Notes: a model not told the origin generated them from the sequence alone. DNA of 64,000 nucleotides from Faecalispora anaeroviscerum (GCF_947568225.1 NZ_CANOOQ010000001.1:310001-374000); one strand, 5' to 3'; shown: positions 7,228-16,388, counted from the first letter of the stretch. Program-made: numbers and translations.

Positions 7228-9750
7228 ATGACAAACACACCCGTAAATTCGGCGGGGCTGACCGCCGCGGAAGTCAAACGGCTTCAAGAGCAGTTTGGGA
7301 AAAACGAACTGACTCCACAAAAAAAAGAAAGCTTTCTCAAAAAGACGCTCCACATTATCTGTGAGCCCATGTTTTTGCTGTTATTAGTGGCGGCGACCAT
7401 CTATTTTCTGTTGGGCGAGCCCCGGGACGGCATCATAATGCTCATCTTTGTGGTGGGTATCATCAGCATTGATGTTATCCAGGAATGGAAAACCGACAAG
7501 ACCCTAAACGCTTTGAAGGGCCTATCCGCGCCCCATGTTACCGTCCTTCGGGACGGAAAGGAGCAGACCATCGCCAGCGCTGACCTGGTTCCCGGAGACT
7601 TGATGATGATTTGCGAGGGTGTAAAAATCCCTGCCGATGGCGTGGTGGTGAAGTGCGCCGACCTTTCTGTGGACGAATCCTCTCTCACCGGTGAAGCCGA
7701 GGGTGTATGGAAAGTGACAGAGAATAGCGCAGGGTCGTCCGGTGACTACTGGCGCAGGGATTACTGCTATGCGGGTACACTGGTCACACAGGGGACGGCA
7801 ACTGTCCGTGTGGATAAAATCGGCTTGGCCACCGAGTATGGAAAAATCGGCAAAAATGTAGCCGCTGCCCCGCAGGAAGATACCCCGCTCCAAAAGCAGA
7901 CCGGCAATCTGGTCAAGACCTGCACCATCATCGCGGGTGTTCTGTTTGTGCTGGTGGGTATTTTTACATGGATGGATATACCCGACCACAAGTTTATGGA
8001 TCGATTGGTGGAGAGCGTCCTCTCCGGCGTGACGCTGGCTATGGCCATGATCCCGGAGGAGTTCCCCGTCATCCTCACCGTGTTCCTCTCCATGGGTGCA
8101 TGGCGACTGGCCAAAAAGCACTCCCTTGTACGCAAGCTTCCCAGCGTAGAGACTCTAGGCGCAGTGTCGGTGCTGTGTGTGGATAAGACGGGTACCGTCA
8201 CCATGAATCAGATGTCCGTGCAGGAACTGTGGGTGGCCTCCGGTGATGAGCGGGGCATGGTGGAAACCATGGGCCTCGGCTGCGAGACCGACACCTATGA
8301 TCCCATGGAAAAAGCGATGCTTGCCTGCTGCGAGGCTCACGGTATCACACGGGAACACCTCTTTGAGGAGAGCAGTTTCCTTACGGAATACGCTTTTACC
8401 AATGAACTGAAAATGATGGGCCATGTCTGGCAGCACGACGGAGACATCCTGATTGCGGCTAAGGGGAGCCCGGAGCGGATTTTTACTGTCTGCGAGTTGA
8501 CTGAGGAGCAGCGGGCGGAAGCGGAGCGTAAAAATCTGGAGCTTTCCGGGCAGGGCTTGCGGGTTATCGCTATCGCCACGGCAAAGCCCCGTAGCGAGGC
8601 GGAAATTCCCGCTTCCATCACCGACTGCCGCCTCGTGCTGCTGGGTCTTGTTGGGCTGGCTGACCCTCCCCGCGAGAGCGTGAAAGCGGACATTGCCGTT
8701 TGCAACCGGGCGGGTATCCGCGTGGTGATGATTACCGGCGACAACGGCATCACCGCCTCAGCCATCGCCAAAAAAATCGGTCTGCCCCATGGAGACGACA
8801 TTATCACCGGTGATATGTTGAATAATATGAGCGATGAGGAACTGCAGGAGGCCATCAAGACGGTTTCCATTTTCTCACGGGTGGTGCCGGAGCATAAAAT
8901 GCGCATTGTTAAGGCGTTCAAGCAAAACGGCGAAATTGTCGCCATGACCGGCGACGGTGTGAACGATGCGCCAGCCCTTAAATATGCCGATATCGGCATT
9001 GCCATGGGCAAACGGGGCAGTGAGGTTTCCCGTGAGGCCGCCGACCTCATCCTGATGGACGATAACTTCACCACCATTGTAGAAACCGTTAGGGATGGCC
9101 GCCGCATCTATGACAATATCCGCAAGGCGGTGGGCTATGTTTTTACCATCCATATTCCCATCGCATTTTCGGCTCTGCTGGCCCCGTTTCTTGGCATCGC
9201 ACCATCCGCACTCCTGCTTTTACCGCTCCACGTAGTACTGCTGGAGGTGCTCATCGACCCCACCTGCTCTATCGTTCTGGAGCGTCAGCCCGCCGAGAGC
9301 GACATCATGGAGCGCCGTCCCCGCGACCCGAAAGATAAGCTGCTGACCGCCGAGCTGCTGGGCAAAAGCATTTTGCAGGGAATTACGGTGTTTGCTGCCT
9401 CCTTTGGCTCGTATTTCGCGGTGCTGGCAAACGACCCCGCCAATGCATCCGTAGCCCGCTCCATGGGGCTGGCCGTCATCATGCTGGCAAATCTGTTCTT
9501 GGTGCAGGTTAACAGTTCCGACCATGATTCCATCTTTCAATCTGTTCGTCGCCTGATGAAAGACCGGGTGATGTGGACGATTAATCTCGGCACGCTGGCG
9601 CTGCTTGGCCTGATTCTGTATACGCCGCTGTCTGGCGTTCTGAAGCTTGCCCCATTGCCGCTACCGTTGCTGTTGGTTGCTCTGGGAATTTCAGCTGCAT
9701 CTGTGCTGTGGTATGAACTAGTAAAGCTGAAAAATCGCTTAAAGCGCTAA
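7228..9750 (+). CDS. P-type cation-transporting ATPase, probably Co2+/Ni2+ exporter
   Basis: An 840-residue P2-like ATPase. It has an actuator TGEA (154-157) where TGES is usual, a fourth membrane helix with PEEFP (276-280), phosphorylation aspartate D319 in DKTGT, and the hinge TGDGVNDAP (574-582). About ten membrane helices are present, six of them after the catalytic core, as in calcium-pump relatives. There is no N-terminal CxxC metal-binding domain, so it is not a copper or zinc CPx-type pump. PEEFP replaces the PEGLP of calcium pumps. The NiCo riboswitch upstream argues for cobalt and nickel efflux; without it the gene would normally be called a calcium-type ATPase. ATG 7228 follows ACGGAGG. 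A strong terminator ends the unit. Confidence 0.87.
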   Translation: MTNTPVNSAGLTAAEVKRLQEQFGKNELTPQKKESFLKKTLHIICEPMFLLLLVAATIYFLLGEPRDGIIMLIFVVGIISIDVIQEWKTDKTLNALKGLSAPHVTVLRDGKEQTIASADLVPGDLMMICEGVKIPADGVVVKCADLSVDESSLTGEAEGVWKVTENSAGSSGDYWRRDYCYAGTLVTQGTATVRVDKIGLATEYGKIGKNVAAAPQEDTPLQKQTGNLVKTCTIIAGVLFVLVGIFTWMDIPDHKFMDRLVESVLSGVTLAMAMIPEEFPVILTVFLSMGAWRLAKKHSLVRKLPSVETLGAVSVLCVDKTGTVTMNQMSVQELWVASGDERGMVETMGLGCETDTYDPMEKAMLACCEAHGITREHLFEESSFLTEYAFTNELKMMGHVWQHDGDILIAAKGSPERIFTVCELTEEQRAEAERKNLELSGQGLRVIAIATAKPRSEAEIPASITDCRLVLLGLVGLADPPRESVKADIAVCNRAGIRVVMITGDNGITASAIAKKIGLPHGDDIITGDMLNNMSDEELQEAIKTVSIFSRVVPEHKMRIVKAFKQNGEIVAMTGDGVNDAPALKYADIGIAMGKRGSEVSREAADLILMDDNFTTIVETVRDGRRIYDNIRKAVGYVFTIHIPIAFSALLAPFLGIAPSALLLLPLHVVLLEVLIDPTCSIVLERQPAESDIMERRPRDPKDKLLTAELLGKSILQGITVFAASFGSYFAVLANDPANASVARSMGLAVIMLANLFLVQVNSSDHDSIFQSVRRLMKDRVMWTINLGTLALLGLILYTPLSGVLKLAPLPLPLLLVALGISAASVLWYELVKLKNRLKR

Positions 9751-9755
9751 TATTC

Positions 9756-9799
9756 AAAACAGCCCGGCACATGAATCCATTCATGTGCCGGGCTGTTTT
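9756..9799 (+). terminator. intrinsic terminator of the P-type ATPase unit
   Basis: A near-perfect hairpin (AACAGCCCGGCACATGAAT and its complement, with a two-base loop) followed by TTTT. It lies six bases after the ATPase stop. Confidence 0.92.
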
Positions 9800-9955
9800 G
9801 CTTGTTTATTACCGTATTCAGTTTGCCTGATAGAGGGAGTCATAATCTACCCCTATGACTTCCCACCTTTTGCGGAGAGCATTTTTTTATGATGAGAAAA
9901 ATAGGGGTTCGAAGACCTTTTTATTCATACGGAATCTCTGCCGCTGCCAATAGTG

Positions 9956-10459
9956 TTAGCTCTCCTGCAAAAAAGGCAGGATTGCCCGGTATTCCTCCAG
10001 TAGGCGATCCATCGGGTATCTTCCGCGGTTTGCGGGGCTGGTGGAGGGCAGGGGGAGAAATGGCAGTGCAATTTCAGCCAGCCAGGCGGAGCGGTAAAAA
10101 GAAGCCGCTTTGCCTCCGGTGGTAAACACGGCCCGAAGATTCGCCGTTCGCAGAATTGGGGTCAGATCATTTAGGGCGGGCTCGGAAATACTGGAATCAT
10201 CCGCACCCTCAATGGAGCAGCTTTTAAGCACGTCCCACAGGGCAATCCGGTTTTTGAGCAGAAAGTCCGTTTTCTCCTGATTCGTTTTCGGCAGCTCGCT
10301 GCCGAGCAGAGCGGAAAGCACCGGCCAGAATCGGTTCTGCGGGTGGGCATAGTAGAAAGCCTGCTCCCGTGATTTTGGGGATGGGATGGAACCAAGAATC
10401 AGAATTTTGGAATTTCTGTCGTAAATGGGAGGAATCGTATGTTCAACAATGCTTTTCAT
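9956..10459 (-). CDS. DNA-deoxyinosine glycosylase (uracil-DNA glycosylase superfamily)
   Basis: A 167-residue protein with the UDG-fold landmarks of the hypoxanthine/deoxyinosine glycosylase group. These are LILGSIPSPKSRE (20-32) as the water-activating loop, the aromatic-rich YYAHPQNRFW (36-45), and a C-terminal LPSTSPANRG motif near residue 140 as the minor-groove loop. Such enzymes excise hypoxanthine formed by adenine deamination, starting base-excision repair. The length is typical. The start overlaps the end of the CCA-transferase gene by 17 bases, so translation is probably coupled. No terminator is evident before 9956. Confidence 0.8.
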   Translation of the reverse strand: MKSIVEHTIPPIYDRNSKILILGSIPSPKSREQAFYYAHPQNRFWPVLSALLGSELPKTNQEKTDFLLKNRIALWDVLKSCSIEGADDSSISEPALNDLTPILRTANLRAVFTTGGKAASFYRSAWLAEIALPFLPLPSTSPANRGRYPMDRLLEEYRAILPFLQES

Positions 10460-11786
10460 GCAGCACCTGCTTTGCCAGGTTCAGCAAAGCCTCCTTTTCA
10501 TTGGGTTTTTTTCCGTTGATGACCGCGTCCAGCAGCCGAGACAGCAGTGTGCCCACTTGTGGTCCGGGAGGAACGCCGAGGGCAATCAGATCATTTCCGC
10601 TTACTTTTAAATTTTTTAGGGAAAAGCATTGCTGCTCCGACAGAACCTGCTCCAAAATCGGGAGTACGGCATCGAGCTGATTCAGCCTGTCGTGGTAGGC
10701 GGGATTCTGTGCCAGACTGTCTGCCCGTTTTATCTCCAGCAGGGCGCGGAAATCTTCCTCGCCCATCCGGTTCAGACGTCGGCGAATCCAAGCGGCGTCA
10801 GCCTGAAGAGGCATATCGTGTACGCGAACCAGCGTGCTGACCCGGCGGATGGTTTTTCCGTCCAGACGCAGGCGGCGGAGTGCTTGCTCTGCCAATTGTA
10901 CGCTCACCGCGCCGTGCCCATAAAAGTGCCCGACTCCTTTTTTGTCACAGGTATAGGTGTGAGGCTTTCCGCTGTCGTGCAGTAAAATAGCAAGACGAAG
11001 CACAGGGGCGGGGGGCGTTGCGTCCAGTGCATGCAGCGTATGCTCCCAAACGTCGTAAATATGGTGGGGATTGTGCTGCTCAAAGCCGAGCATCGGCAGA
11101 ATTTCGGGCAGAATCTGCCCGATTACCAGAGAGAACTCCCGTAGAACCCGGGCGGCATGTTGGCCGCACAGGAGCTTTAGCAGCTCGGCGCCGATTCTTT
11201 CCTGCGCGATGTGGTTCAGCAGTTCACTGTGAGTACGCATACTTTGAGCGGTTTTTTCGTCGGGGTACAGTGCAAGCACGGCGCAGAAACGCAGCCCGCG
11301 CAAAATTCGCAGGGCGTCTTCTTCAAAGCGACGGTCGGGATCGCCAACACACCGCAGTATTTTTTTCCGCAGATCCTCCTGCCCGCCAAAGCAGTCAGTC
11401 AGGCCGTCTTGCTCGGAATAAGCCATGGCATTGATCGTAAAATCCCTGCGGGATAAATCGTCATTCAAGCTGCCGGTGAAGCAGACGCTGTCCGGCCTTC
11501 GATTGTCGGAATAGGTGCCGTCGATTCGGTATGTGGTGATTTCTACTGCCATTTTGCTGCAAAGTGCGGTAACAGTACCGTGCTTCAGGCCGGTTTCCAG
11601 CAGCTTGAGGCCGTTCAGCGCTAGCTTCACTTCCTCCGGCCTGGCCGAAGTGGTGATGTCCCAGTCCTTTGGGGAAAGGCCGAGAAGGCTGTCCCGAACG
11701 CATCCGCCCACAACCGAGGCTTCGTAGCCGGCAGTATTCAAGCAGCGCAGAATTTTCTGCACTGGGAGGGGAATCTCCAGTTTCAT
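10443..11786 (-). CDS. cca: CCA tRNA nucleotidyltransferase
   Basis: Adds or repairs the 3' CCA end of tRNAs. The 447-residue class II enzyme starts with the nucleotidyltransferase fold: GGCVRDSLLG (27-36) and DWDIT (41-45, metal-binding aspartates). RRDFTINAMAY (about 114-124) follows, then a neck domain and an HD-type segment ILLHDSGKP (about 267-275). The HD motif suggests a bifunctional form with phosphohydrolase activity, as in some Firmicutes; that is inference. It is upstream of and overlaps the deoxyinosine glycosylase gene. The start ATG at 11786 has only a weak ribosome site. Confidence 0.9.
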   Translation of the reverse strand: MKLEIPLPVQKILRCLNTAGYEASVVGGCVRDSLLGLSPKDWDITTSARPEEVKLALNGLKLLETGLKHGTVTALCSKMAVEITTYRIDGTYSDNRRPDSVCFTGSLNDDLSRRDFTINAMAYSEQDGLTDCFGGQEDLRKKILRCVGDPDRRFEEDALRILRGLRFCAVLALYPDEKTAQSMRTHSELLNHIAQERIGAELLKLLCGQHAARVLREFSLVIGQILPEILPMLGFEQHNPHHIYDVWEHTLHALDATPPAPVLRLAILLHDSGKPHTYTCDKKGVGHFYGHGAVSVQLAEQALRRLRLDGKTIRRVSTLVRVHDMPLQADAAWIRRRLNRMGEEDFRALLEIKRADSLAQNPAYHDRLNQLDAVLPILEQVLSEQQCFSLKNLKVSGNDLIALGVPPGPQVGTLLSRLLDAVINGKKPNEKEALLNLAKQVLHEKHC

Positions 11787-11866
11787 AAGTATCGTCTACT
11801 TTCTGTAATCATGGGGCCATATCCTGCATTTGCGTAAGCCTCTGCGTGCAGCCATGCACAGAGAAT

Positions 11867-11899
11867 GGTATAATGGCTGGTTTTCAGCCATTATACCAT
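11867..11899. terminator. bidirectional-looking hairpin between cca and the ger operon
   Basis: ATGGTATAATGGCTG and CAGCCATTATACCAT form a 15-base perfect stem with a three-base TTT loop. It lies after the ger operon (minus strand) and before cca. T-runs are weak on both sides, so termination is plausible but not certain. Confidence 0.5.
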
Positions 11900-11914
11900 A
11901 AAAACAGAGCACCG

Positions 11915-12124
11915 TTAATAGGTCAACCCGACTTTCGTCATGACATCCCCAAGCAGCATCAAAATGCTAGGGATAGGAATCCCGAGGGAGCGGATGATAG
12001 ATAAAGCGCAGATAATCGAGAATAAAACGCAATAAATAGTCAGATCGTGCTTGTTCTTTTCCCGAATCAAAGGGGGGAGATCAATGGCAAGAATAATTAA
12101 ATAGATGAAAACAACTAAAAACAT
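11915..12124 (-). CDS. small two-helix membrane protein of the ger operon (D-subunit-like)
   Basis: A 69-residue protein with two hydrophobic helices (FLVVFIYLIILAIDLPPLI near 2-20 and LTIYCVLFSIICALSIIRSLGI near 28-49). The ATG at 12124 was chosen because GAAAGGAG precedes it; a longer frame opens at 12208 but overlaps gerB. It is the last gene of a gerA-gerC-gerB operon, 16 bases after gerB. In Bacillus, small two-helix D proteins are encoded beside several germinant-receptor operons and modulate germination. Size, topology and location fit that group, but I see no sequence motif that proves it. Confidence 0.7.
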   Translation of the reverse strand: MFLVVFIYLIILAIDLPPLIREKNKHDLTIYCVLFSIICALSIIRSLGIPIPSILMLLGDVMTKVGLTY

Positions 12125-12140
12125 AGCCCGTCTCCTTTCT

Positions 12141-13442
12141 TTAAACGGACTGCGACCGGTAAGGCCCGGAGCCGGAGGCCTTGGGGCTGGACTGTGATTC
12201 GGAATCATGAGACGGCTTTGCTCCGGAATTTGGCCGGGATTTTGAACTGTTCTGCGCTCTGGAATCGGAAGGGGACTTCGAGCCGGACTGCGGTGCGGAG
12301 TCTGTCTTTGCGCCGGAGGAACTGCTTCGGTTTTCTGTTCCGCTTTGTCTTTTCCGAGTCATTCCGCGGAACTTTGCGATGACTAACGTGACAAGCGGCA
12401 GAATAATCTCAAAGATCGGCCAGACCAGCGGTACGATTTTCTGTCCGGATTCATTGTGGGCCAGTGCGTTTGGATACAGAATAAAACCGGTGGTTACCGC
12501 TAAAGCACCAATCAATAAAATCAGCCGCCGGTGATCCTGAAAGCGCAAAAGCTGTGCCGCGCTGAGGGTTGTAATATAATAAAGCCATGTTATCTTAAAA
12601 AATAACAGCGCAATCAAAATAAATGCAAAAACAATTTCCATGCGGCTGAGCGCTTGGGTTACACTGACCATGCGCAGCGTTTCAAAGGATGGCAGGGCGA
12701 AAAGCGAAATGGTATTCCCAAGAACGGCGATATCTCGCATAATAACGAGCAGAATGGTGATGCAGCCAATAATAACACCGCCCAAAAGCAAAGGGAAGAA
12801 TCCTCGTTTTCCTGCATCTACATGATTTGTTGTCATTAAAAAGATAATGATTTCAGCGAACGGGATGGTGACGACAATATTTGTGGCCTGAATATACTTT
12901 TGGGGCTTGAGGTCCATCATGGGCAGAAAATTATCAAACTCCATCAGGTTTAGTGTGAGAAGAATCGTTGCGATGACAATCAATATACAAATCATTGTCA
13001 TCATGAAGCCGTATTTTACCATCTGACGCAGCCCGCCCACATAGACGGCCCACGCGGAGGTTAAAAGGAACGTAAATGCGAGGACAACAAGCGGTGTCTT
13101 GGGCATGATGGTTGCTTTTACAAATTCACTTAAATCACTCAGATTCAAAGAAGTTAGGATCAAGAAGAACAGCACATACAGTGCGCTAAAGAATTTGCCC
13201 AGGTATTTTCCATACACGGTCTGCAAAATTCCAAACAAGTTCTTTGAAGGAAAGCTCTCAATCAGTCTGCTGTAAACCCATACCAGCGGGACACAGAAGA
13301 TGAGGGCAAATAGGACTATGATCCAGGAGTCTTGACGGGTGATTGAAAGAAAGAAAGAGGACAACAGGGACGAAGACTGAATATAGCAAGCCATGGCAAA
13401 CATAAAATCCAGACCATGGACCTTTTTCGATTCCGGTTTCAT
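12141..13442 (-). CDS. GerB-family spore germination permease subunit
   Basis: The B subunit of GerA-type germinant receptors sits in the spore inner membrane and resembles amino acid permeases. The 433-residue product has about ten helices over residues 10-355, with the family-typical start (residues 9-26: GLDFMFAMACYIQSSSLL) and FAEIIIFLMTTNHV around residue 197. It ends with an unusual hydrophilic tail of about 74 residues, very rich in Ser, Lys, Pro and Gln, beginning after KFRGMTRKRQ. Most GerB proteins end soon after the last helix at about 365 residues, so this tail is an addition. It overlaps gerC by four bases. Confidence 0.88.
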   Translation of the reverse strand: MKPESKKVHGLDFMFAMACYIQSSSLLSSFFLSITRQDSWIIVLFALIFCVPLVWVYSRLIESFPSKNLFGILQTVYGKYLGKFFSALYVLFFLILTSLNLSDLSEFVKATIMPKTPLVVLAFTFLLTSAWAVYVGGLRQMVKYGFMMTMICILIVIATILLTLNLMEFDNFLPMMDLKPQKYIQATNIVVTIPFAEIIIFLMTTNHVDAGKRGFFPLLLGGVIIGCITILLVIMRDIAVLGNTISLFALPSFETLRMVSVTQALSRMEIVFAFILIALLFFKITWLYYITTLSAAQLLRFQDHRRLILLIGALAVTTGFILYPNALAHNESGQKIVPLVWPIFEIILPLVTLVIAKFRGMTRKRQSGTENRSSSSGAKTDSAPQSGSKSPSDSRAQNSSKSRPNSGAKPSHDSESQSSPKASGSGPYRSQSV

Positions 13443-14608
13443 TCATGACCCTCTCTCATATTTAAAGATTCCGAAATTTTACCGCTGGAACTCAAATTGG
13501 TTTCTACCTCCAGCTCCAGGCGAATTTTGGGGTAGATGGCCGCCCAGGCGTTCTCCATGTTTTTCCACTGCTTTGGGTGGTATTTATGAATATGGGCGCC
13601 AATTCCGTAAATGTCGGAGCGCAGTCGCTGCGATTCAGCAAAGCAGGCTTTGATTTTGGTTTCCAGATCCGCCTTTGCCTTTTCATTGAGAAGTGGAATC
13701 ACCTTATTAATGTCCATGCTGCGAAAATTTTGCAGCTCGCCGATCGAGAGGTTTGTATTGATTTTTAGCTTATAGGTGATGTTTCCCTGATCGTCCAGCT
13801 GGATTTCTTTTTTACAGATGGATTTTGTGATTTTCAGGCTGGCATTGCCAAGCTCTGTAATCAGCTCTACGCTTCCGCCATCTACTTCGCCCATGCTGAG
13901 CATATAGCCCTGCATTTGGTACATATCGAGCATTCCAACCATAATGTCATCCTTAAAAACAGCCATGCCGCAAAAATTCAGGGTTTGCTGCTTGTTTTCT
14001 TCCTTTCGCTCCACAACCAACGTTACGGGAGCGGTGGAGTGGTCCACCAGGCGGGAGGTGAACTGCAGCATGTTTGTGCTGGTATACGGAGAGATTGCCC
14101 TTTCGTTCTGTATCATTCTGGATAAGGCGATAGAAGGAATTTTATCCTGCTCGGTTTGAGTGCTTAAAATGCTTCTCGCGTCATCCTTTGCTACCAGAAT
14201 CCAAACCTCCATGCGGGTTTCCGCATTTCTCATAAAGGTGTCAAGATAAGGCTTTACTCCAGCCTTCGCCACGCCGCTGCCAAAGAGGATTACCTGATTG
14301 TGTTGAAGAAAAAGCTCACGGCTGTTTCCGTACCGCAGCGTGTCCATTCCGCCAATAATAAATCGGTTTTTCGTTTCTCTGATCAAGTAGGGGGAAGTGT
14401 TGTTTCCGCCGTCCTCTTTCTTTGAGCCGTTCTGAACCGTTGCAATCTGAAAACTGAGATCCAGCTGTCCGGGATTCTTGCTGGTGTCGATTCCGACGCC
14501 GGTGACGATGGAAAGGCCGTCCAGCTCTTTATTGTCCCAGCAGCCCGTCATGCACAGAAGAACGCTGCATAACAGCATGGAAAAAATGAGTTTGAGCTTT
14601 TGTTTCAT
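13439..14608 (-). CDS. Ger(x)C family spore germination lipoprotein
   Basis: The C subunit of a GerA-type receptor, a lipoprotein on the spore inner membrane. The 389-residue product has a signal peptide ending in the lipobox CMTGC (lipidated Cys23), followed by WDNKELDGLSIVTGVGID (24-41), the near-invariant N-terminal motif of GerAC proteins. C-terminal AWAAIYPKIRLELEVETNL is the family's closing strand. ATGA overlaps join it to gerA upstream and gerB downstream, so the three subunits are translated from one message. Length is normal. Confidence 0.92.
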   Translation of the reverse strand: MKQKLKLIFSMLLCSVLLCMTGCWDNKELDGLSIVTGVGIDTSKNPGQLDLSFQIATVQNGSKKEDGGNNTSPYLIRETKNRFIIGGMDTLRYGNSRELFLQHNQVILFGSGVAKAGVKPYLDTFMRNAETRMEVWILVAKDDARSILSTQTEQDKIPSIALSRMIQNERAISPYTSTNMLQFTSRLVDHSTAPVTLVVERKEENKQQTLNFCGMAVFKDDIMVGMLDMYQMQGYMLSMGEVDGGSVELITELGNASLKITKSICKKEIQLDDQGNITYKLKINTNLSIGELQNFRSMDINKVIPLLNEKAKADLETKIKACFAESQRLRSDIYGIGAHIHKYHPKQWKNMENAWAAIYPKIRLELEVETNLSSSGKISESLNMREGHE

Positions 14609-16260
14609 GATCCATCCTCCCCGGAGCCGGAATTCCCGGATTCACCGCTGGGGGTTGCGGCAGGGCGAGGATTGGGAGGAATGAAAAACCGTCTGCGGGT
14701 CATATCGTGTTTTGCCAGGCGTGCGGGGCGCCTTGTCATCACCCATAGGGGCATGCGGATGACGCCATCCTCCAGATCCCTTGAGAGAGAGAATCCGTTA
14801 AAATAGGTGGTGCCGAAGGAAGAAAGCGAACCAAGATGGACCAGAAGCCCCAAAAAACACAGGCAGATTCCGTAGCCGCCCAGTGCGGCAGCGAAAACCA
14901 TTGTGATCAGGCGCAAAATAGCCATGGAGTCATTCTGCTCCGGTACGACAAAACCGGCCACGGAAGTCAAAGCAATGGTGATGACCATTGGTGCGCCTAC
15001 CAGACCGGCGGAAACGGCGGCGTCACCCATAATCAGCGCACCTACAATGCTCACAGCTTGGCCGACCGGGCGCGGCAGGCGCAAACCGGCCTCCCGCAAT
15101 ACTTCAAAGGCGAAAATCATGAGCAGTGCTTCCAAAAATGCGGGGAATGGGGTGCCCTCTCGGGCGCTGGCGATCGTCAGCAGCAGCGTAGTGGGAATCA
15201 GCTCCTGATGAAAGGTGGTCAGAGCAATATAAATTGCGGGGAGAAAGACGGAGAAATTATATGCAATATAGCGTAGAATGCGCAGGAGGCTGGCAAACAG
15301 CGGGCGAATATAATAGTCCTCTGCACTCTGGAAGGTTTCAATGAACAGCAGGGGAGCGGTCAGTACAAAAGGACTGCCGTCTGCAATGATCGCGACTCTG
15401 CCTTCCAGTATTTTCGCCGCGGCAACGTCTGGCTTTTCGGTATACCCGACGGTGGAAAAAATGGAAAACGGGGCATCCTCAATGTATTCCTCTAAATAAC
15501 CGGAATCTAAAACAGAGTCCACATCCAGCCTTTTGAGTCTTTCACGCACCTCGTTTACCACCTCGGGTCGGGCCACTCCCTCCAGGTATGAAATGCACAC
15601 GTTAGTCAGTGTTTTTCGTCCGATTGTCATCTGCTCCATGCGCAGGCTGGGGCTTTTGATTTTACGGCGAAGCAGAGAGGTGTTTGTTCGAAAATTTTCG
15701 GTAAAGCCTTCGCGCGGGCCGCGTACTACAGACTCTGTTTCCGGCTCGGTAACGCCGCGCTTTTCCCAGCCCTTGGCGCTGACTCCCAGACCAATCGCGC
15801 ATCCTTCTACCAGAATCACGGCGTCGCCGGAAAGAATGCCGGCGGCCACCTGAGAAAGCTTTAACAGAGTTTGGGTATCACCAGAGCAGAGAATTTTTTC
15901 CTGCAGCTGGCTGATGCGCTCCCTTCCGTCCTGTCTGGAGGAGGGGACGGTATATTCCATAGATAAAATGGGGTACAGAATTTCGTCCGAGATCACCTTT
16001 TGATTGATCAGTCCGTCTACAAACAGCAGAGCGGCAGGGCATTCCCTGTTTTTTCCAAGACAAAACCGGTGTATTTTGATATCACCGCTGTTTCCCAATA
16101 AATGTTGAACGTATGTCAGATTCTCCTCGAGCCGGTCCGAAATTTCCGGATCTTTGGAATCCGTTTTCTTTTCTGGCTCCTTCTTTTTTTCATTTTCCTG
16201 ATTCGCGCTGTTGCGATGGCTGTAAAACCCAATTTTACGCTGAAATAGATTCCATATCAT
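14605..16260 (-). CDS. GerA-family spore germination receptor subunit A
   Basis: The A subunit of the germinant receptor, thought to form the ion-conducting oligomer. The 551-residue product has a hydrophilic N-domain (residues about 1-290, with CISYLEGVARPEVVNEVRERL as family signature). It is followed by membrane helices with AFEVLREAGLRLPRPVGQAVSIVGALI (about 396-422). The C-terminus is Gly/Ser/Pro-rich. I chose ATG 16260, preceded by GGAAAGGAAGGG, over an upstream TTG at 16281. The germinant cannot be predicted. A sigma-G-like promoter precedes it, in line with forespore expression of ger operons. Confidence 0.93.
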   Translation of the reverse strand: MIWNLFQRKIGFYSHRNSANQENEKKKEPEKKTDSKDPEISDRLEENLTYVQHLLGNSGDIKIHRFCLGKNRECPAALLFVDGLINQKVISDEILYPILSMEYTVPSSRQDGRERISQLQEKILCSGDTQTLLKLSQVAAGILSGDAVILVEGCAIGLGVSAKGWEKRGVTEPETESVVRGPREGFTENFRTNTSLLRRKIKSPSLRMEQMTIGRKTLTNVCISYLEGVARPEVVNEVRERLKRLDVDSVLDSGYLEEYIEDAPFSIFSTVGYTEKPDVAAAKILEGRVAIIADGSPFVLTAPLLFIETFQSAEDYYIRPLFASLLRILRYIAYNFSVFLPAIYIALTTFHQELIPTTLLLTIASAREGTPFPAFLEALLMIFAFEVLREAGLRLPRPVGQAVSIVGALIMGDAAVSAGLVGAPMVITIALTSVAGFVVPEQNDSMAILRLITMVFAAALGGYGICLCFLGLLVHLGSLSSFGTTYFNGFSLSRDLEDGVIRMPLWVMTRRPARLAKHDMTRRRFFIPPNPRPAATPSGESGNSGSGEDGS

Positions 16261-16292
16261 GGAGGTCCCTTCCTTTCCCAAGGATATTTTTC

Positions 16293-16321
16293 TAGTATTG
16301 CAGAAAAGAGAGGAATCATAC
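16293..16321 (-). promoter_or_regulatory. sigma-G-like promoter of the ger operon
   Basis: On the minus strand GTATG (16317-16321) fits the sigma-G -35 (GHATR). AATACTA (16293-16299) matches the -10 (CATNNTA) at all fixed positions except the first, with a 17-base spacer. The -10 is about 33 bases before the gerA start. Forespore control is expected for such operons. Confidence 0.5.
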
Positions 16322-16388
16322 GGAATCAGGCGCGGCAGTGCTTATTTTATTGTTTATTGCATTTTGCGCACTATATATATGTTACGTG

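Noticed and set aside
9800..9955. Short frame on the plus strand starting near 9889
   Set aside because: It runs into the antisense of the deoxyinosine glycosylase gene, has no ribosome site and no recognisable protein.
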